Origin: Flavobacterium plurextorum
Lineage (GTDB): Bacteria; Bacteroidota; Bacteroidia; Flavobacteriales; Flavobacteriaceae
Length of the DNA stretch: 41,008 nt
NCBI RefSeq assembly: GCF_002217395.1
Contig: NZ_MUHD01000045.1
Location: 1-41,008, forward strand
Reading direction: 5' to 3'
Shown here: positions 8,844 through 17,559 of the stretch, in pieces
Position numbering within the stretch: the stretch's first letter is position 1
Layout of the letters: each line of letters opens with the position of its first letter
The notes under the pieces: generated by a model
Told to the model about the DNA's origin: nothing
Databases searched by the model: none
The model's input: the letters and a program-made list of their open reading frames with translations, nothing else
Position numbers and translations under genes: made by a program

Positions 8844-9449
8844 TTATTTTTTATTTTGGTATAAAACAGGATTCAATTCATCGTCGTTATACATTTTCAT
8901 CTGTTTGTATACTTTCATGAATTTATCACCATTTTCAATATCAGTTAATAAATCGTCAATTGCCGTTGACAAATCTGATCTTTGCTCTAAAAGAACATTT
9001 AATTTTTCCTGACATTTATCTCTGTGCTCTTGTGTAGCTTCTGCACGAGTAGCTTCTTCATGCATATGATAAATTTTCAGTGCCAAAATAGATAATCTGT
9101 CAAAAGCCCATGCCGGACTTTCAGAGTTTATTTTTGCACCATCTTTTACTTTTACATTGCTGTATTTTTGCAAAAAGTAACTATCGATATATTCTACCAT
9201 ATCAGTACGTTCCTGATTAGACGCATCGATTCTTCTTTTTAAAGTTAGAGCTGCCACTGGATCAATTTTCGGATCGCGAATAATATCCTCAAAATGCCAT
9301 TGAACAGTATCTATCCAGTTTTTTAGATATAATAAATGTTCAAATTTATCCTTAGGATAAGGATTGTTTATAGGCTGATCTACATTATCAAATTTATGAT
9401 AATCTTTAATGCTTTGTTCGAAAACAGAATATGCTAATTTTGAAAACAT
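8844..9449 (-). CDS. DUF4254 family protein
   Basis: This 201-residue, soluble, mainly helical protein has no signal peptide. It resembles DUF4254, a Bacteroidota family commonly seen beside GT9 glycosyltransferases. Conserved-looking stretches are QWHFEDIIRDP (about 50-60), a following ALTLKRRIDASNQERTDMVE segment, and AWAFDRLSILALKIYHMHEE (about 112-131), rich in His, Asp and Glu. The gene ends immediately before the GT9 start, so they are coupled. A perfect -7 motif lies 21 nt upstream. Function is unknown; a role in lipid A core or LPS synthesis is inferred from the neighbour only. Confidence 0.8.
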   Translation of the reverse strand: MFSKLAYSVFEQSIKDYHKFDNVDQPINNPYPKDKFEHLLYLKNWIDTVQWHFEDIIRDPKIDPVAALTLKRRIDASNQERTDMVEYIDSYFLQKYSNVKVKDGAKINSESPAWAFDRLSILALKIYHMHEEATRAEATQEHRDKCQEKLNVLLEQRSDLSTAIDDLLTDIENGDKFMKVYKQMKMYNDDELNPVLYQNKK

Positions 9450-9469
9450 GTCTTTATTTATTAGAGTTA

Positions 9470-9477
9470 CAAAGATA
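9470..9477 (-). promoter_or_regulatory. Promoter -7 element (TATCTTTG) for DUF4254-GT9
   Basis: On the minus strand TATCTTTG is an exact TAnnTTTG match 20 nt before the DUF4254 ATG. The -33 element is weak. Confidence 0.5.
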
Positions 9478-9561
9478 CTTTTTATACTTTTATGGTGCGA
9501 ATAATAACGTGTAATTTTTCATACTCGTCTTTTAGCAAATTTATAATTTTAAAATTTTACT

Positions 9562-10215
9562 ATGAAAATCCATTATATATCTGAAAATAACAGCATTTTA
9601 AATCATTTTTTAGGTCAAATTCGAAATACAGATGTTCAAAATGACAGTATGCGTTTTCGAAGAAATATAGAACGGATTGGCGAAATTATGGCGTATGAAT
9701 TGAGTAAAAATCTAACTTATAAAAATGTAGAAATTCAAACACCGCTTGGCATAAAAAAAACGACAGAGATTGCCGCTGATTTGGTTTTATGTTCTATTTT
9801 AAGAGCTGGATTGCCGCTTCATACAGGCTTTTTAAACTATTTTGATAATGCTGAAAACAGTTTTGTTTCGGCCTGCAGATATCATCCTAATAATGATCAT
9901 GAATTTGAAATTAGAGTTGAATATCAAGCAGTTTCAAACATCAATAATAAAACCGTTTTACTACTTGATCCAATGCTGGCAACAGGTCAGTCGATAGTTG
10001 CAGTTCATGAAAAACTAGTCGAAAATGCAACTCCAGAAGAAATTCACATTGTTGTAGTTATCGCAGCTCCAGAAGGAATTGCTTATCTTGAAAAGAACCT
10101 TCCCGAAAATTGTCATTTATGGGTTGCTTCGTTAGACGAAAAACTAAACGAGAAAAACTATATTATTCCAGGACTTGGTGATGCTGGTGATCTTGCTTTT
10201 GGAAGTAAATTATAA
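9562..10215 (+). CDS. upp: Uracil phosphoribosyltransferase
   Basis: This 217-residue enzyme converts uracil and PRPP to UMP (pyrimidine salvage, cytoplasm). Visible motifs are SILRAGLP (78-85), the PRPP-binding loop DPMLATGQS (136-144) following TVLLL, and the C-terminal uracil-binding segment PGLGDAGDLAFG. All are characteristic of Upp and the length is standard. The last 6 nt overlap the convergent DUF6427-like gene. A near-consensus TACTTTTA element at about 9486 may be its promoter, with a roughly 70-nt leader. Confidence 0.95.
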   Translation: MKIHYISENNSILNHFLGQIRNTDVQNDSMRFRRNIERIGEIMAYELSKNLTYKNVEIQTPLGIKKTTEIAADLVLCSILRAGLPLHTGFLNYFDNAENSFVSACRYHPNNDHEFEIRVEYQAVSNINNKTVLLLDPMLATGQSIVAVHEKLVENATPEEIHIVVVIAAPEGIAYLEKNLPENCHLWVASLDEKLNEKNYIIPGLGDAGDLAFGSKL

Positions 10216-11139
10216 TTGCGAGAAAAAGGTAAATAAACTGCACAAAATCAACACATAAAATACAATTTCATTATTAAGCTTTTGCTGCACATATTCTATA
10301 TGACTTGCGGCCATAATGGTTAACGGTGCAATGCTAAACAGTAATAAATCATTGCTTTTATCTGGTGAAACAATAAAAACAAGAGCAGCAATAAAGAAAT
10401 ATGCCACTATTTTTTTGTAAGATGCATGAACAATCTGAGGTCTGTTTGACAATGTTGTAATCATTGAAATTACAAAAAATAAAGCAACCGCAACATATAT
10501 TGAAAGCGCACCATTTTCATAATTGTTCTTAAAATAATCTATTCTAAAATCGATTACCGCACGTTTTTGAAAAAATTCTACTGCATTAATATTGAACATC
10601 AAGGATATCATTATAAATACTAAGGTTACTGCCAAAAGCGCAATAAAAGGTAAAACCCAGTTTCTATAATCTCTCGAAACATGAAAAACTATCGATATAA
10701 AAACCAAAATTAGGAATAAGACACACCAAAATTGAAATAAAGAAGCTACAAAAATCCAAAAAGAAGCATCGAATATTTTTTCTTTTGATGCTTTAAGAGA
10801 TTGAAGCGAAATCAATCTTCGGAGTGCTAATAAGATGAAAAAATTAGCATAAATTACATCTGGATTATTAAATATCGTAGGGAAAAATAATATAAATAAT
10901 AAGTAGAAAAATATCGCGTATCCATTGTCTTTACTAAGACCGTTCTTTTTAACAATAAAATTGATCATGAAAAAAGAAGCCAAAATAAAGCACAATAAAC
11001 TCAATTTTTGGAATATTGTAAAATACGAATTTATCCAAGACGTTTCTCGAATTTGAAACATAAAAAAGAAAACCAGTATCAAAATTACGACCAATGAATA
11101 ATTTAATGGCGTAGATTTTTTAAAAACACTTGTTATCAT
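10210..11139 (-). CDS. DUF6427-like polytopic membrane protein
   Basis: This 309-residue protein consists almost entirely of hydrophobic helices (about nine to ten), with few polar loops. It resembles a Bacteroidota membrane family that I believe is named DUF6427, found near upp and purD in flavobacteria. No catalytic motif is visible. The position of the longer charged loop, RRLISLQSLKASKEK (about 107-121), vaguely recalls polyprenyl-linked glycosyltransferase-type membrane proteins, but I cannot support that. It overlaps upp by 6 nt at the 3' end, and its 5' end overlaps the promoter of the divergent small gene at 11276. Confidence 0.7.
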   Translation of the reverse strand: MITSVFKKSTPLNYSLVVILILVFFFMFQIRETSWINSYFTIFQKLSLLCFILASFFMINFIVKKNGLSKDNGYAIFFYLLFILFFPTIFNNPDVIYANFFILLALRRLISLQSLKASKEKIFDASFWIFVASLFQFWCVLFLILVFISIVFHVSRDYRNWVLPFIALLAVTLVFIMISLMFNINAVEFFQKRAVIDFRIDYFKNNYENGALSIYVAVALFFVISMITTLSNRPQIVHASYKKIVAYFFIAALVFIVSPDKSNDLLLFSIAPLTIMAASHIEYVQQKLNNEIVFYVLILCSLFTFFSQL

Positions 11140-11159
11140 AAGGATATTTTATACTTTTG
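11130..11159 (+). promoter_or_regulatory. Complete flavobacterial promoter (TTG-N19-TACTTTTG)
   Basis: TTG at 11130-11132 and TACTTTTG at 11152-11159 are separated by 19 bp, an excellent match to the Flavobacterium consensus. Reading rightward, it would start transcription near 11165 and give the 76-residue gene a leader of about 110 nt. Its -33 end lies inside the first codons of the divergent gene that begins at 11139. Confidence 0.55.
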
Positions 11160-11275
11160 TGATTGTAAATATAATACTTGTTTAAAAAGGAAACCAACAA
11201 GTTGAAAAAAGATTCTTTGTTTGAATTTTGCTTCAATGCGTTAAAAACAATAATAACATATAATTTTATAAAATT

Positions 11276-11506
11276 ATGACAGCTTTTTTTGAAGGAATAC
11301 AATACTTATTCGTTAACATTTTGTTTGCTCCTCTTGACTTTTTACGTCATTTGGAATTAATTACTTGGTTTGGTGCAAACACAATTAACTGGATTTTTAT
11401 GATCATCTGCGCATGCGCAATCGTTTATTGGATTAAACAATTACGCATTTTCGATGACGCTGGAACAGAAAATCAAGATACTACAGCTCACTCTTTCTTA
11501 AAGTAA
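11276..11506 (+). CDS. Small membrane protein (DUF6341-like)
   Basis: This 76-residue protein has an amphipathic/hydrophobic N-terminus (FFEGIQYLFVNILFAPLDFL) and one clear transmembrane helix (about residues 36-54). The tail, QLRIFDDAGTENQ and onward, is polar. I believe it belongs to the small flavobacterial family DUF6341, usually next to the DUF6427-like gene and purD. The conserved LFAPLDFLRxLE motif suggests a partner-binding surface, but no function is known. The 3' end overlaps purD by 9 nt on the opposite strand. The ATG at 11276 is the only sensible start. Confidence 0.7.
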   Translation: MTAFFEGIQYLFVNILFAPLDFLRHLELITWFGANTINWIFMIICACAIVYWIKQLRIFDDAGTENQDTTAHSFLK

Positions 11507-12772
11507 GTCGAAGCCAATATCTTTTCTAAAATACATCTTATCAAAGCTTAGTTTATCTATGTTTTGGTAAGATTTTTTTATGGCTTGTTGAAAATCATCT
11601 CCATATGATGTTACAGTCAAAACACGTCCTCCATTAGTAACGACATTTTCGTTGTCTAATTTTGTTCCTGCATGAAAAACTATAGAATCTGTAATATTTT
11701 CTAAACCTGTAATTACTTTTCCTTTTTCAAAATCCTCAGGATATCCGCCAGAAACCACCATAATTGTAGTAGCACTTCTTGGATCAACTTCTAAAGTAAA
11801 ATCCTCTAATTTTTGATTCGCAACTGAAAGAAACAATTCAACCAAATCAGATTTTAATCTTGGAACCACAACTTCTGTTTCCGGATCACCCATTCTCACA
11901 TTGTATTCAATAACAATAGGTTCGTTTTTTACATTGATTAAACCAATAAAAACAAAACCTTTATATTCGATTCCGTCTTTTTGAAAACCTTCAATTGTTG
12001 GTTTTACGATACGTGTTTCGATTTTTTCCATCAAAACAGCATCAACATAAGGAACTGGAGAAACTGCTCCCATTCCGCCTGTATTTAATCCTGTATCGCC
12101 TTCGCCAATTCGTTTGTAATCTTTTGCTGTTGGCAGAATTTTATAGCTTTTACCATCAGTCAAAACAAAACAGCTTAATTCTATTCCGTCAAGAAATTCT
12201 TCGATAACTACTTTTGAACTTGCTGCTCCAAATTTTGAATGAACAAGCATATTTCTTAATTCCGTTTTAGCTTCTTCTAGATCCTGAATAATCAAAACAC
12301 CTTTTCCAGCCGCTAAACCGTCAGCCTTTAAAACGTATGGAGGTTGTAAAGTTTCTAAAAAAGCACATCCATTTTCAACTGTTTCGGCAGTAAAACTATC
12401 GTAAGCTGCAGTTGGAATATTGTGTTTCATCAAGAATTCTTTTGCAAACTCTTTACTTCCTTCTAATTGTGCACCTATTTTTGATGGTCCAATTACTGGA
12501 ATATGGTTTAAACTTTCGTCGTTTTTAAAATAATCGTAAATTCCTTTTACCAAAGGATCTTCAGGACCTACAACCACCATACTTACTTTTTCTTGAAGTA
12601 CAAATGCTTTAACAGCATCAAAATCGGTTGGAGACATTGCAACATTTGTGGCAATTGCAGCTGTTCCTGCATTTCCTGGTGCAACAAAAAGTTTTTCGCA
12701 AAGCGGGCTCTGAATCATTTTCCACGCAAAAGCATGCTCTCTTCCGCCTGATCCCAATAATAAAATTGTCAT
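11498..12772 (-). CDS. purD: Phosphoribosylamine-glycine ligase
   Basis: This 424-residue GARS enzyme ligates glycine to phosphoribosylamine with ATP, the second step of de novo purine synthesis. The N-terminal Rossmann-like motif LLLGSGGREHAFAWKM is followed by the ATP-grasp core: LKADGLAAGKGVLI, LNTGGMGAVSPVPY and the metal-binding IEYNVRMGDPETEVV. Length is normal (about 420-430). It is the mono-functional form, not fused to purM or purN. No other pur gene is adjacent, so it is regulated on its own; a TATTTTTG element lies 25 nt upstream. The 3' end overlaps the small membrane gene by 9 nt. Confidence 0.96.
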   Translation of the reverse strand: MTILLLGSGGREHAFAWKMIQSPLCEKLFVAPGNAGTAAIATNVAMSPTDFDAVKAFVLQEKVSMVVVGPEDPLVKGIYDYFKNDESLNHIPVIGPSKIGAQLEGSKEFAKEFLMKHNIPTAAYDSFTAETVENGCAFLETLQPPYVLKADGLAAGKGVLIIQDLEEAKTELRNMLVHSKFGAASSKVVIEEFLDGIELSCFVLTDGKSYKILPTAKDYKRIGEGDTGLNTGGMGAVSPVPYVDAVLMEKIETRIVKPTIEGFQKDGIEYKGFVFIGLINVKNEPIVIEYNVRMGDPETEVVVPRLKSDLVELFLSVANQKLEDFTLEVDPRSATTIMVVSGGYPEDFEKGKVITGLENITDSIVFHAGTKLDNENVVTNGGRVLTVTSYGDDFQQAIKKSYQNIDKLSFDKMYFRKDIGFDLL

Positions 12773-12797
12773 GGTATAGTTGTATTTAGTTGTGGTG

Positions 12798-12805
12798 CAA
12801 AAATA
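12798..12805 (-). promoter_or_regulatory. Promoter -7 element (TATTTTTG) for purD
   Basis: This is an exact TAnnTTTG match on the minus strand 25 nt before the purD ATG. The -33 region shows no TTG at the usual distance. Confidence 0.45.
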
Positions 12806-12880
12806 ATTGCTTTTGTACGTAAAAAATAATTAAATCTTAAAAAGTTGTTGATTCTTCTCTGTTAGTAATTTGTATAATGT

Positions 12881-12888
12881 TATTTTTG
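12881..12888 (+). promoter_or_regulatory. Promoter -7 element (TATTTTTG) for the methyltransferase-ligase pair
   Basis: TATTTTTG ends 15 nt before the ATG at 12904. The spacing to the nearest TTG (12848) is 30 bp, too long, so the -33 is uncertain. Confidence 0.45.
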
Positions 12889-12903
12889 ACGAAAATCTGA
12901 CTC

Positions 12904-13773
12904 ATGAAACATTCCATAAAGACAGCTGTTTTTAAAACCTTAAGTATTCTTCCAGAATCTTTGGGTTCAAAAATATACCATCAATTGCAAAATGTTTCAG
13001 AAAATAAAAATATTGAACAAAAATTAAAAAGTACCGAAAATACTTTTAACAGCTTTGAATCTATCTTTAAGGATTTAGAAATAGATTTAGAAAACAAATC
13101 GGCAATTGAAATTGGTTCAGGATGGCTGCCTATCTCTCCTTATCTTTTACTTCATAAACATAAAATGAAAGAGATTTTTAGTTTTGATATTAATAAACAT
13201 TACCAGATAAAAAATATTCAGAAATTTAATTCCTTATTTTCACATTTATATAATACCGAAATTTCTGTAAACAAAAACAATTCTTACTCTTTGCCAGAAA
13301 ACGTTCATTATTTTCCGTATCAAAATTTGGTAAACACTAAAATTCCAAAGGCAGATATTGTTTTTTCAAGATTTGTTTTAGAGCATGTTTCGCCGGAAGA
13401 TATTTTTAAAATGCATCAAAAATTCAAACAATCCTTAAATAAAGGTTCTTATATTATTCATTTTATTTCTCCGAGTGACCACAGGGCTTTTTCCGATTCA
13501 TCTTTGTCCCTGCAGGATTTTTTAAAATATAGTGCCAAAGAATGGAACAAAATACAAACAAGATTTGATTACCATAACAGATTGAGATTACCACAATATC
13601 TGGAAATTTTCAAATCTCTGGATTTAGAAATTGCTTATATTTCTCATGATAATCCAAGACCGGATTCTCCTCAGGAAAAGGCATTTAAAAATTTGAAAAT
13701 TCATGAAGATTTCTCAAAATATTCAGATAAAGAACTAACCGCAGGAAGTATTAATATTGTTTTAAAAATATAA
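12904..13773 (+). CDS. SAM-dependent methyltransferase, class I
   Basis: This 289-residue protein carries the SAM-binding motif I as AIEIGSGWLPISPYLL (67-82) and the later motif DIVFSRFVLEHVSPED, typical of small-molecule or sugar methyltransferases (Methyltransf_11/23-like). The N-terminal 60 residues are a helical extension. Its stop overlaps the ATG of the CapK-like gene (TAATG), so the two are translationally coupled and probably act on the same product. Location at the edge of a polysaccharide cluster suggests methylation of a glycan or glycan precursor. The exact substrate cannot be read. Confidence 0.85.
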   Translation: MKHSIKTAVFKTLSILPESLGSKIYHQLQNVSENKNIEQKLKSTENTFNSFESIFKDLEIDLENKSAIEIGSGWLPISPYLLLHKHKMKEIFSFDINKHYQIKNIQKFNSLFSHLYNTEISVNKNNSYSLPENVHYFPYQNLVNTKIPKADIVFSRFVLEHVSPEDIFKMHQKFKQSLNKGSYIIHFISPSDHRAFSDSSLSLQDFLKYSAKEWNKIQTRFDYHNRLRLPQYLEIFKSLDLEIAYISHDNPRPDSPQEKAFKNLKIHEDFSKYSDKELTAGSINIVLKI

Positions 13774-15089
13774 TGATTCGCCTTTTTGATCTTTCACTTC
13801 AATTAAATGGTTTTCCTCTAAAGAAAGCTAAAGCTGAATTGGATAAAATAATTACTATTCCTGAAGATTATTTTGATGTTTATATTGAAGAAAGAAAAAG
13901 AGAAATTGTTCATTTTCATTTAAATAATAATCCTTTTTATAAAGAATTAGCAAATCAAGATTCTTATAAAAACTGGTCAGATTTACCTGTTTTAAGTAAA
14001 CGAAATCTACAAAAGCCTCTAATTGAAAGACTTTCAAAAGGGTATTCCTTAAAAAACATTTACACCAATAAAACTTCCGGTTCAAGCGGTGATCCGATGG
14101 TTTTTGCAAAAGACAAATTTTCACATGCCTTGACGTGGGCAGACATTATTTATCGTTTTTCATGGTATAAAATAGACTTCAATTATTCTTTTCAAGGCCG
14201 GTTTTACGGAATGCCTTTAGGGTTTTTAGAGAATAAAAAATTACGCATTAAAGACTTCTTAAGCCGTCGATACCGTTTTACAATTTTTGATTTATCAGAT
14301 AAAGGATTAGAGAAAATTATAAGTCATTTTCAAAATAAGAAATTTGACTATATAAATGGTTATACTAGTAATATTGTTTTGATGGCTAAATACTTAAAGA
14401 AAAAAAACAAGGTTCTTACTGAAATTTGTCCGTCTTTAAAAGCCTGCGTTGTAACATCTGAAATGCTTTTTGAAGAGGACAGAGTATTATTAGAAAATCA
14501 ATTAGGTGTTCCTATTATCAATGAATATGGATCATCTGAGGTTGGTGTTATTGCTTTTGAAAATACTGAAGGACAATGGCAAGTTAATTCTGAAACGCTT
14601 TTTGTTGAAATTGTAGACGAAAATAACCAGCCCTTACCCAATGGAAAAGAGGGACGAATTATTATAACCAGTTTATACAATAAAGCGCATCCTTTTATAC
14701 GATATGAAGTTGGCGATTACGGAATTCTAGATGAAAAAAGCACTTCTAAAAAGCCGATTTTAAAATTATTAATAGGAAGAAATAATGATGTTGCTGTTTT
14801 GCCAAGCGGCAAAAAATCACCGGGAATGACTTTTTATTCTATTACAAAAAAAATCTTTGGAGACGAAGGAAATGTAAAAGAGTTTATTATAAAACAAGTC
14901 AAAATAGATCTTTTTGAAATCGAATATACAAGTGAAATTGAACTTAATTCTAATGAAATAAAAAGAATAGAAAAAGAGTTTTCAAACTACCTTGAACCTA
15001 ATTTAAAATACGTCTTTATTCGCAAAGAAAAACTGGAACGCAGTAAAAGCGGAAAACTTAAACAATTTATTTCTTTAATTAAAACATAA
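13773..15089 (+). CDS. CapK/PaaK-like adenylate-forming enzyme
   Basis: This 438-residue member of the ANL adenylating superfamily resembles phenylacetate-CoA ligase and capsule protein CapK. The phosphate loop is TSGSSGDP (101-108), the second motif EYGSSEVG (251-258) and the hinge region YEVGDYG (about 310). CapK-type proteins are common in capsule and exopolysaccharide loci of Bacteroidota and staphylococci, where they are thought to activate an acyl or amino-acid group for attachment to the glycan. It is coupled to the methyltransferase upstream. It is shorter than acetyl-CoA synthetases and lacks a carrier domain. The substrate is unknown. Confidence 0.85.
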   Translation: MIRLFDLSLQLNGFPLKKAKAELDKIITIPEDYFDVYIEERKREIVHFHLNNNPFYKELANQDSYKNWSDLPVLSKRNLQKPLIERLSKGYSLKNIYTNKTSGSSGDPMVFAKDKFSHALTWADIIYRFSWYKIDFNYSFQGRFYGMPLGFLENKKLRIKDFLSRRYRFTIFDLSDKGLEKIISHFQNKKFDYINGYTSNIVLMAKYLKKKNKVLTEICPSLKACVVTSEMLFEEDRVLLENQLGVPIINEYGSSEVGVIAFENTEGQWQVNSETLFVEIVDENNQPLPNGKEGRIIITSLYNKAHPFIRYEVGDYGILDEKSTSKKPILKLLIGRNNDVAVLPSGKKSPGMTFYSITKKIFGDEGNVKEFIIKQVKIDLFEIEYTSEIELNSNEIKRIEKEFSNYLEPNLKYVFIRKEKLERSKSGKLKQFISLIKT

Positions 15090-15124
15090 GTAAAATCTTA
15101 TATTTATTTTTTTATCAATAACTT

Positions 15125-15354
15125 ATGGAAGATCAATCTCTACTTTCTGAAGAAATAATTTCTAGTAAAATATATTTGATTCTTGGTCAAAAAGTGATGC
15201 TTGATCGCGATTTTGCTTTGCTTTTTGGAATAGAAACTAAAGTTCTAAAACAATCCGTTTAAAGAAATATTTCAAGATTTCCGGAAGATTTTATGTTTGA
15301 ACTTATCAAAATAGAATTTGAAAATTGGAAGTCGCAATTTTTGACCTTAAAAAG
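15125..15354 (+). pseudogene. ORF6N-domain gene remnant, nonsense-mutated and 3'-truncated
   Basis: An ATG at 15125 opens a reading frame whose product matches the start of ORF6N proteins (KIYLILGQKVMLDRDFALLFG, then IETKVLKQSV). An in-frame TAA at 15260-15262 ends it after 45 residues, exactly where the family has a lysine before RN. The same frame then continues the family pattern (RNISRFPEDFMFEL ... FENWKSQF) to about 15354, where similarity stops and the convergent GT2 gene begins. One AAA-to-TAA change would explain the stop, and the remaining C-terminal part is missing. ORF6N proteins are phage-derived DNA-binding proteins, so this is a decayed mobile-element gene. Confidence 0.8.
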
Positions 15355-16122
15355 TCAAATCTTCTTTATATATCTTGGTTTTATCAATAATTGTGTGAAT
15401 AAAAACCTCATCATCAACAAAGCAGAACTCACAAAATTATAGCCATGAAATTCCCTGTATACACCAAAATTGTGTTTTATCAACTTGAATTTTGAAGACG
15501 AAATAGAGTCTTTTCTAATTCTGTAAAAAGCCAAACTTTCTGGAACAGGTTTCGTTTCTTGTACTTGTTTTAAAATGGTTAACCATAAACGCCAGTCTTG
15601 TCTTTTTTGAGTTGCCTCAATTACGATTTTTCCAAAGTATTCGGCGTTATATACAGCCGTTAAATTGCCAACATAATTACAGAAAAATAATTGATTATAG
15701 GTTAAATTTAATGGCGCTTCTACTCTTTTATTTAAATTATTTCCCTCTTCATCAATACAGTCATAAAAGCTAAATGTAAACGGCAGATTGTTTGTTTTTA
15801 AAAACAGTATTTGTTTTTCTAATTTAGTTGGAAACCACAAATCATCGGCATCTAGAAATGCTATATATTTTCCTGAAGCTTTTTCTAAGGCTTTGTTTCT
15901 TGCAAAACCATTTCCAGTATTAGTTTGTAATTGATAGAGTTTTATTCGGCTTTCATTTTGGGCAAAATCGGCAATAATTTTTGCCGTTTGATCTGTTGAT
16001 GCATCATCAACTAAAATCATTTCCCAGTTCTCGTAAGTCTGTTTTTGAACTGATTCTATTGTGGCTCTAATGAATTTTTCAGCATTAAATGTTGGAGTTA
16101 AAATTGAAACTAAATCGCTCAT
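15355..16122 (-). CDS. Glycosyltransferase family 2
   Basis: This 255-residue GT-A fold enzyme has the N-terminal SILTPTFNAEKFI, nucleotide-binding VDDASTD (38-44), the metal-binding DADD (91-94) and RQDWRLWL (about 191), the usual GT2 acceptor-site acidic motif. It lacks a membrane anchor beyond hydrophobic C-terminal residues (FVSSALLMMRFLFTQLLI). Its ATG overlaps the stop of the sugar-phosphate transferase (TAATG), so it should add the second or a later sugar on the undecaprenyl-linked unit. The C-terminus abuts the broken ORF6N gene: the TGA falls at the point where that similarity ends, so the 3' end may have been set by a past rearrangement. Confidence 0.88.
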   Translation of the reverse strand: MSDLVSILTPTFNAEKFIRATIESVQKQTYENWEMILVDDASTDQTAKIIADFAQNESRIKLYQLQTNTGNGFARNKALEKASGKYIAFLDADDLWFPTKLEKQILFLKTNNLPFTFSFYDCIDEEGNNLNKRVEAPLNLTYNQLFFCNYVGNLTAVYNAEYFGKIVIEATQKRQDWRLWLTILKQVQETKPVPESLAFYRIRKDSISSSKFKLIKHNFGVYREFHGYNFVSSALLMMRFLFTQLLIKPRYIKKI

Positions 16123-17495
16123 TAGTATGCTTTTTGATCGCCTTTAAAAATATTAATCACGGTTTGAAAAATTATTTTAAAATCTAAAATTAGAGACCAA
16201 TTTTCGATATAAAAAACATCAAATTTTATTCTGTTAATCATATCTCTTTCTATTGTTATTTCGCCTCTAAAACCGCTTACTTGTGCTAAACCCGTAATTC
16301 CAGGTTTTACACAATGACGAATCATGTATTTTTTTACTTTATTGCCATATTCTTTATTCTGTGACCACAAATGAGGTCTTGGCCCAACTACAGACATATC
16401 TCCCAATAAAACATTTATAAACTGCGGCAGTTCGTCTATACTCGTTTTTCTCATAAAACGTCCCATTCCTGTTACACGAGGATCATCTTTTGACGCTTCT
16501 TTCTCAGTTGTTTTATTGATATACATAGAACGCAGCTTGTAACATACAAATTCATTCTCATCCATTCCAGGTCTTCCTTGTTTGAAAAAAACGGGCCCTT
16601 TTGATTCTAATTTAATTAAGATAGCCAATAGCGGAATTAACCATAACAATAAAAAAACGATTACAAACAGAGAGAATAAAACATCAAACAGTCGTTTCAT
16701 GAATTTTACTACAGGCTCATTAAGTATTGTTTGTTTTAATGACAATACTGGAAAAAAATCATAGTAATCGATCTTTAAATTTTTTGAAAAAATCTCCTTG
16801 GTGTCAGGAATAAATTTTATCGTTTTATTATTTTCATCTGCAAAATCAATTAGATCTTTCAAGCTGTTGTTTGATACTTCATTCAAAGAACAGTAAATTT
16901 CATCGACTTCATTTTTGATTACAAATGGCTTTAAATCATCTAATTTTCCTGTAATATTCTGATCAGATTTTTTATCTGAAAAATATCCCAAAAATCTATA
17001 TCCATAATCTTTTCTTGTTTCAAAAAGATCTTTAAGTCTAACTGCTTCAGGTGTAAACCCAATAATAACAGCATTTCTATAATTATTGCCTGTCATTATT
17101 CTATATTCTTTTAAATAAAAAAACAAGGCAAATTTAAAAACCGTAATCACTACCAAAACCAAAATTATAAACAAAAAAATCTTTGATTCGCTAAAAATGG
17201 CTTGTCTAGAAAATGGAAAAAAAGCCACAACAGTTAAGAGAAACAAAATTCCTTGTTTAATTATTTTTGATATAATAACAACTGGAGTTGTAAAGCGATA
17301 TACGTCATAAAATTTAACAGCAAAGGCAACTATTCCCCAAGCAATAATTTGATAAAATACTAAAATCCAAATATTTGATGAGCTCATTTCATTAAAAAAA
17401 ATGAAAAAACTGAGCATCGAGATCATTGTCAGGTCGATTAAAATACTTATTGGCCTAATATATTTTGAATATCTTCCTGTGTGAAATGCCATCAT
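16122..17495 (-). CDS. Undecaprenyl-phosphate sugar-phosphate transferase (WbaP/WcaJ-like)
   Basis: This 457-residue polyprenyl-phosphate sugar-1-phosphate transferase starts glycan unit assembly at the inner membrane. There are four to five N-terminal helices (to about residue 130) and a central nucleotide-binding-like domain (NAVIIGFTPEAVRL). The C-terminal catalytic domain begins KRLFDVLFSLFVIVF and continues with KLESKGPVFFKQGRPG, FVCYKLRSM, DPRVTGMGRFMRKTSIDELPQ and SVVGPRP, ending in KPGITGLAQVSGFRGE. These are textbook signatures and the length is standard. The gene lies 64 nt after the UDP-glucuronate decarboxylase gene and is coupled to the GT2 by a TAATG overlap. Confidence 0.92.
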   Translation of the reverse strand: MMAFHTGRYSKYIRPISILIDLTMISMLSFFIFFNEMSSSNIWILVFYQIIAWGIVAFAVKFYDVYRFTTPVVIISKIIKQGILFLLTVVAFFPFSRQAIFSESKIFLFIILVLVVITVFKFALFFYLKEYRIMTGNNYRNAVIIGFTPEAVRLKDLFETRKDYGYRFLGYFSDKKSDQNITGKLDDLKPFVIKNEVDEIYCSLNEVSNNSLKDLIDFADENNKTIKFIPDTKEIFSKNLKIDYYDFFPVLSLKQTILNEPVVKFMKRLFDVLFSLFVIVFLLLWLIPLLAILIKLESKGPVFFKQGRPGMDENEFVCYKLRSMYINKTTEKEASKDDPRVTGMGRFMRKTSIDELPQFINVLLGDMSVVGPRPHLWSQNKEYGNKVKKYMIRHCVKPGITGLAQVSGFRGEITIERDMINRIKFDVFYIENWSLILDFKIIFQTVINIFKGDQKAY

Positions 17496-17559
17496 AAATA
17501 GTTCCTGTATACTTTTTTTATCAAAATTTACTGCGTTCGAAAATAATTCCGTTTACCAT

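Noticed and set aside
11120..11302. A 60-residue minus-strand frame between the two small membrane genes
   Set aside because: It is low-complexity, matches no family, overlaps both a good promoter and the divergent gene starts, and looks like a chance frame in AT-rich DNA.
13855..14124. Minus-strand 89-residue frame inside the CapK-like gene
   Set aside because: It lies entirely opposite a well-supported gene and has no family pattern.
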